A stretch of DNA of 64,000 nucleotides, from contig JAENRU010000084.1 of assembly GCA_016647705.1 (NCBI GenBank), positions 272,001 through 336,000 of the forward strand. Direction: 5' to 3'. Source of the stretch: Eucommia ulmoides. Its lineage: Eukaryota; Streptophyta; Magnoliopsida; Garryales; Eucommiaceae. The position numbers were made by a program, and so were the translations under genes. The first letter of the stretch is position 1. The number at the start of each line of letters is the position of its first letter. The notes beneath the pieces are model-generated. The model worked only from the letters and a program-made list of their open reading frames with translations. It made no database searches and was not told the origin of the DNA. Shown one piece after another: positions 62,741-64,000 of the stretch.

Positions 62741-64000
62741 AACCCGTGCCTGAAGGCACGGGCGAAAACCCCCCCCTATAAAAACTGATATAACTTCCCC
62801 TGTTTATACAACATTTTACAATTATTTTATTAAAAATCCACAATAATTGACATTTAAATATCAATATCTAATAACACAGATATTCGGCTATTAAAATAAT
62901 ATAACTACCAATCCAAATCTTAGTAGTATTTATTTGTAGAGAATGTTTTTTTTTGTACATAAGTAACAATTGAACATCAATAATCAATTATACAACAATA
63001 ATAACAAACAATTGGGTCCTACAATCAGATAAAAATTAAACAACAGTGAAAAAATAAAATCGATCACAAAGAAGCAATACTCCATCACAACACCTAGTGC
63101 AACTGAAACTTACCAATATTGCTCTGCGATTAAGTGATTACTTGTATGGCATGAAGCCATCATGGAGACGTAATAATAAAATAACAACAACTGATTAATT
63201 CGTCCCACTTGCCTTCATGCTAAATTGTGATGGCTGAGAATACGGAATGAAAATTTGAAATATATAAAAATTAATTCAAATGAAATTTTAAACCAAAAAA
63301 TTTGATGAAGATTGAACTACACCACCCATTTTTTATAATCCTTTAAGCTAAATGAGGATAACCACACCAACAATGACCAAGAGTTACTACCACCAAGATT
63401 ATATTTTAAGCTTGGCATTGGTGGTTAGTCTTATTAGACTAATAACCACATCTAATTACTTTTCAAAGACCAAGTATTTTTACTTTTTAGTGTGAAAAAT
63501 AACTTAAATTTTCAAAGTATATAAAATTTTCAACTCTTTTTTCCAAATAAGCACAAAAATAACCACACAACCAATAATTTGTATATAAAATTTTTGACAT
63601 AACCCCCTTTGTTTATGCAATATTTTTAAAATCTGAACTCCTGTTTTCAAATTAACAGAATTAAAAACTTCCAAACACGATATTAACCAATACAACTATA
63701 ACAAACAAAATAAACACCACCAAAGTTTAGAATGAACAGTAACACAAACAAAATTAGGAATGAACAATAATACATACTTTGTGATATAAATTTGACAAAC
63801 ACAACTAATAACAAAACAACCAATAACGAATAAATATAAACTTAATAAAATAATACCACCACCCAAGACACTTAAGCCCACCATCCAAGGCTCCTAGAAC
63901 TTACCTTAAACATATATTGTCAAATTATAGATTAACTTCATCAGATTTTGAAATGTTTGGGATGTCACATGTATGTATATTGACCAATGACAGACAAACA
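62741..64000. other. AT-rich terminal region without recognised genes
   Basis: It starts with a GC-rich hairpin (CCCGTGCCTGAAGGCACGGG, about 62743-62762) at the point where similarity to the other T copies ends, so it may mark the end of another repeat. After that no coding sequence, repeat partner or motif was recognised. Confidence 0.4.

Overview
This is nuclear DNA from a flowering plant, most likely a eudicot. The evidence is germin-like protein genes with the usual single intron, plant-type LTR retrotransposons (Tekay-like chromovirus, Ty1/copia, a tRNA-Asp-primed non-autonomous element), a plant L1-type LINE, high A+T content and long poly-T and (TA)n tracts. A narrower placement is not supported by what can be read here. 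There are no operons, CRISPR arrays, rRNA or tRNA genes, and no organellar DNA was recognised.

The host content is a small cluster of germin-like protein (GLP) genes, all on the minus strand, in three related units: GLP-A (10148-11593), GLP-B (41098-42408) and GLP-C (59338-60761). Only GLP-B has a start codon, a clean two-exon structure (223 codons) and all four cupin metal ligands. A and C have AAG where B has ATG, and each has lost a different metal ligand, so both look like pseudogenes. The A and B units also share an old copia relic on the side downstream of the gene. The C unit lacks it, which suggests A and B separated from each other more recently than from C. A second host-derived piece is a fragment of a MOCOS-like PLP-dependent transferase gene (50529-51068 plus 56784-57221, minus strand), split by an LTR element.

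Layout: 1-174 and 7267-9200, copia relic interrupted by a non-autonomous LTR element (180-7266); 9200-11.9 kb, GLP-A; 12.1-12.9 kb, flank repeat 'T' with a LINE remnant; 12903-29093, three-LTR tandem array of a Tekay-like chromovirus; 29.1-30.3 kb, rest of T; 30.5-33.0 kb, AT-rich repeat 'M' with a foldback element and copia leader/gag remains; 33.0-34.1 kb, second T copy; 34.1-35.35 kb, probable solo LTR; 36.45-40.1 kb, copia relic; 40.2-42.8 kb, GLP-B; 43.04-46.63 kb, L1 LINE; 46.6-50.5 kb, second M copy with copia remains; 50.5-57.2 kb, transferase fragment split by a non-coding LTR element; 58.5-61.2 kb, GLP-C; 61.2-62.7 kb, third T copy; 62.7-64 kb, AT-rich sequence without recognisable genes.

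No new multi-gene system was found. The most informative signals are the parallel decay of two of three GLP copies, a pol-less LTR element whose LTRs carry arrays of a 12-bp palindrome, a three-LTR chromovirus array, and a gene fragment split by a non-coding LTR element with an internal ~190-bp tandem repeat. All identities and ages are estimates by eye; no alignment or database search was run.
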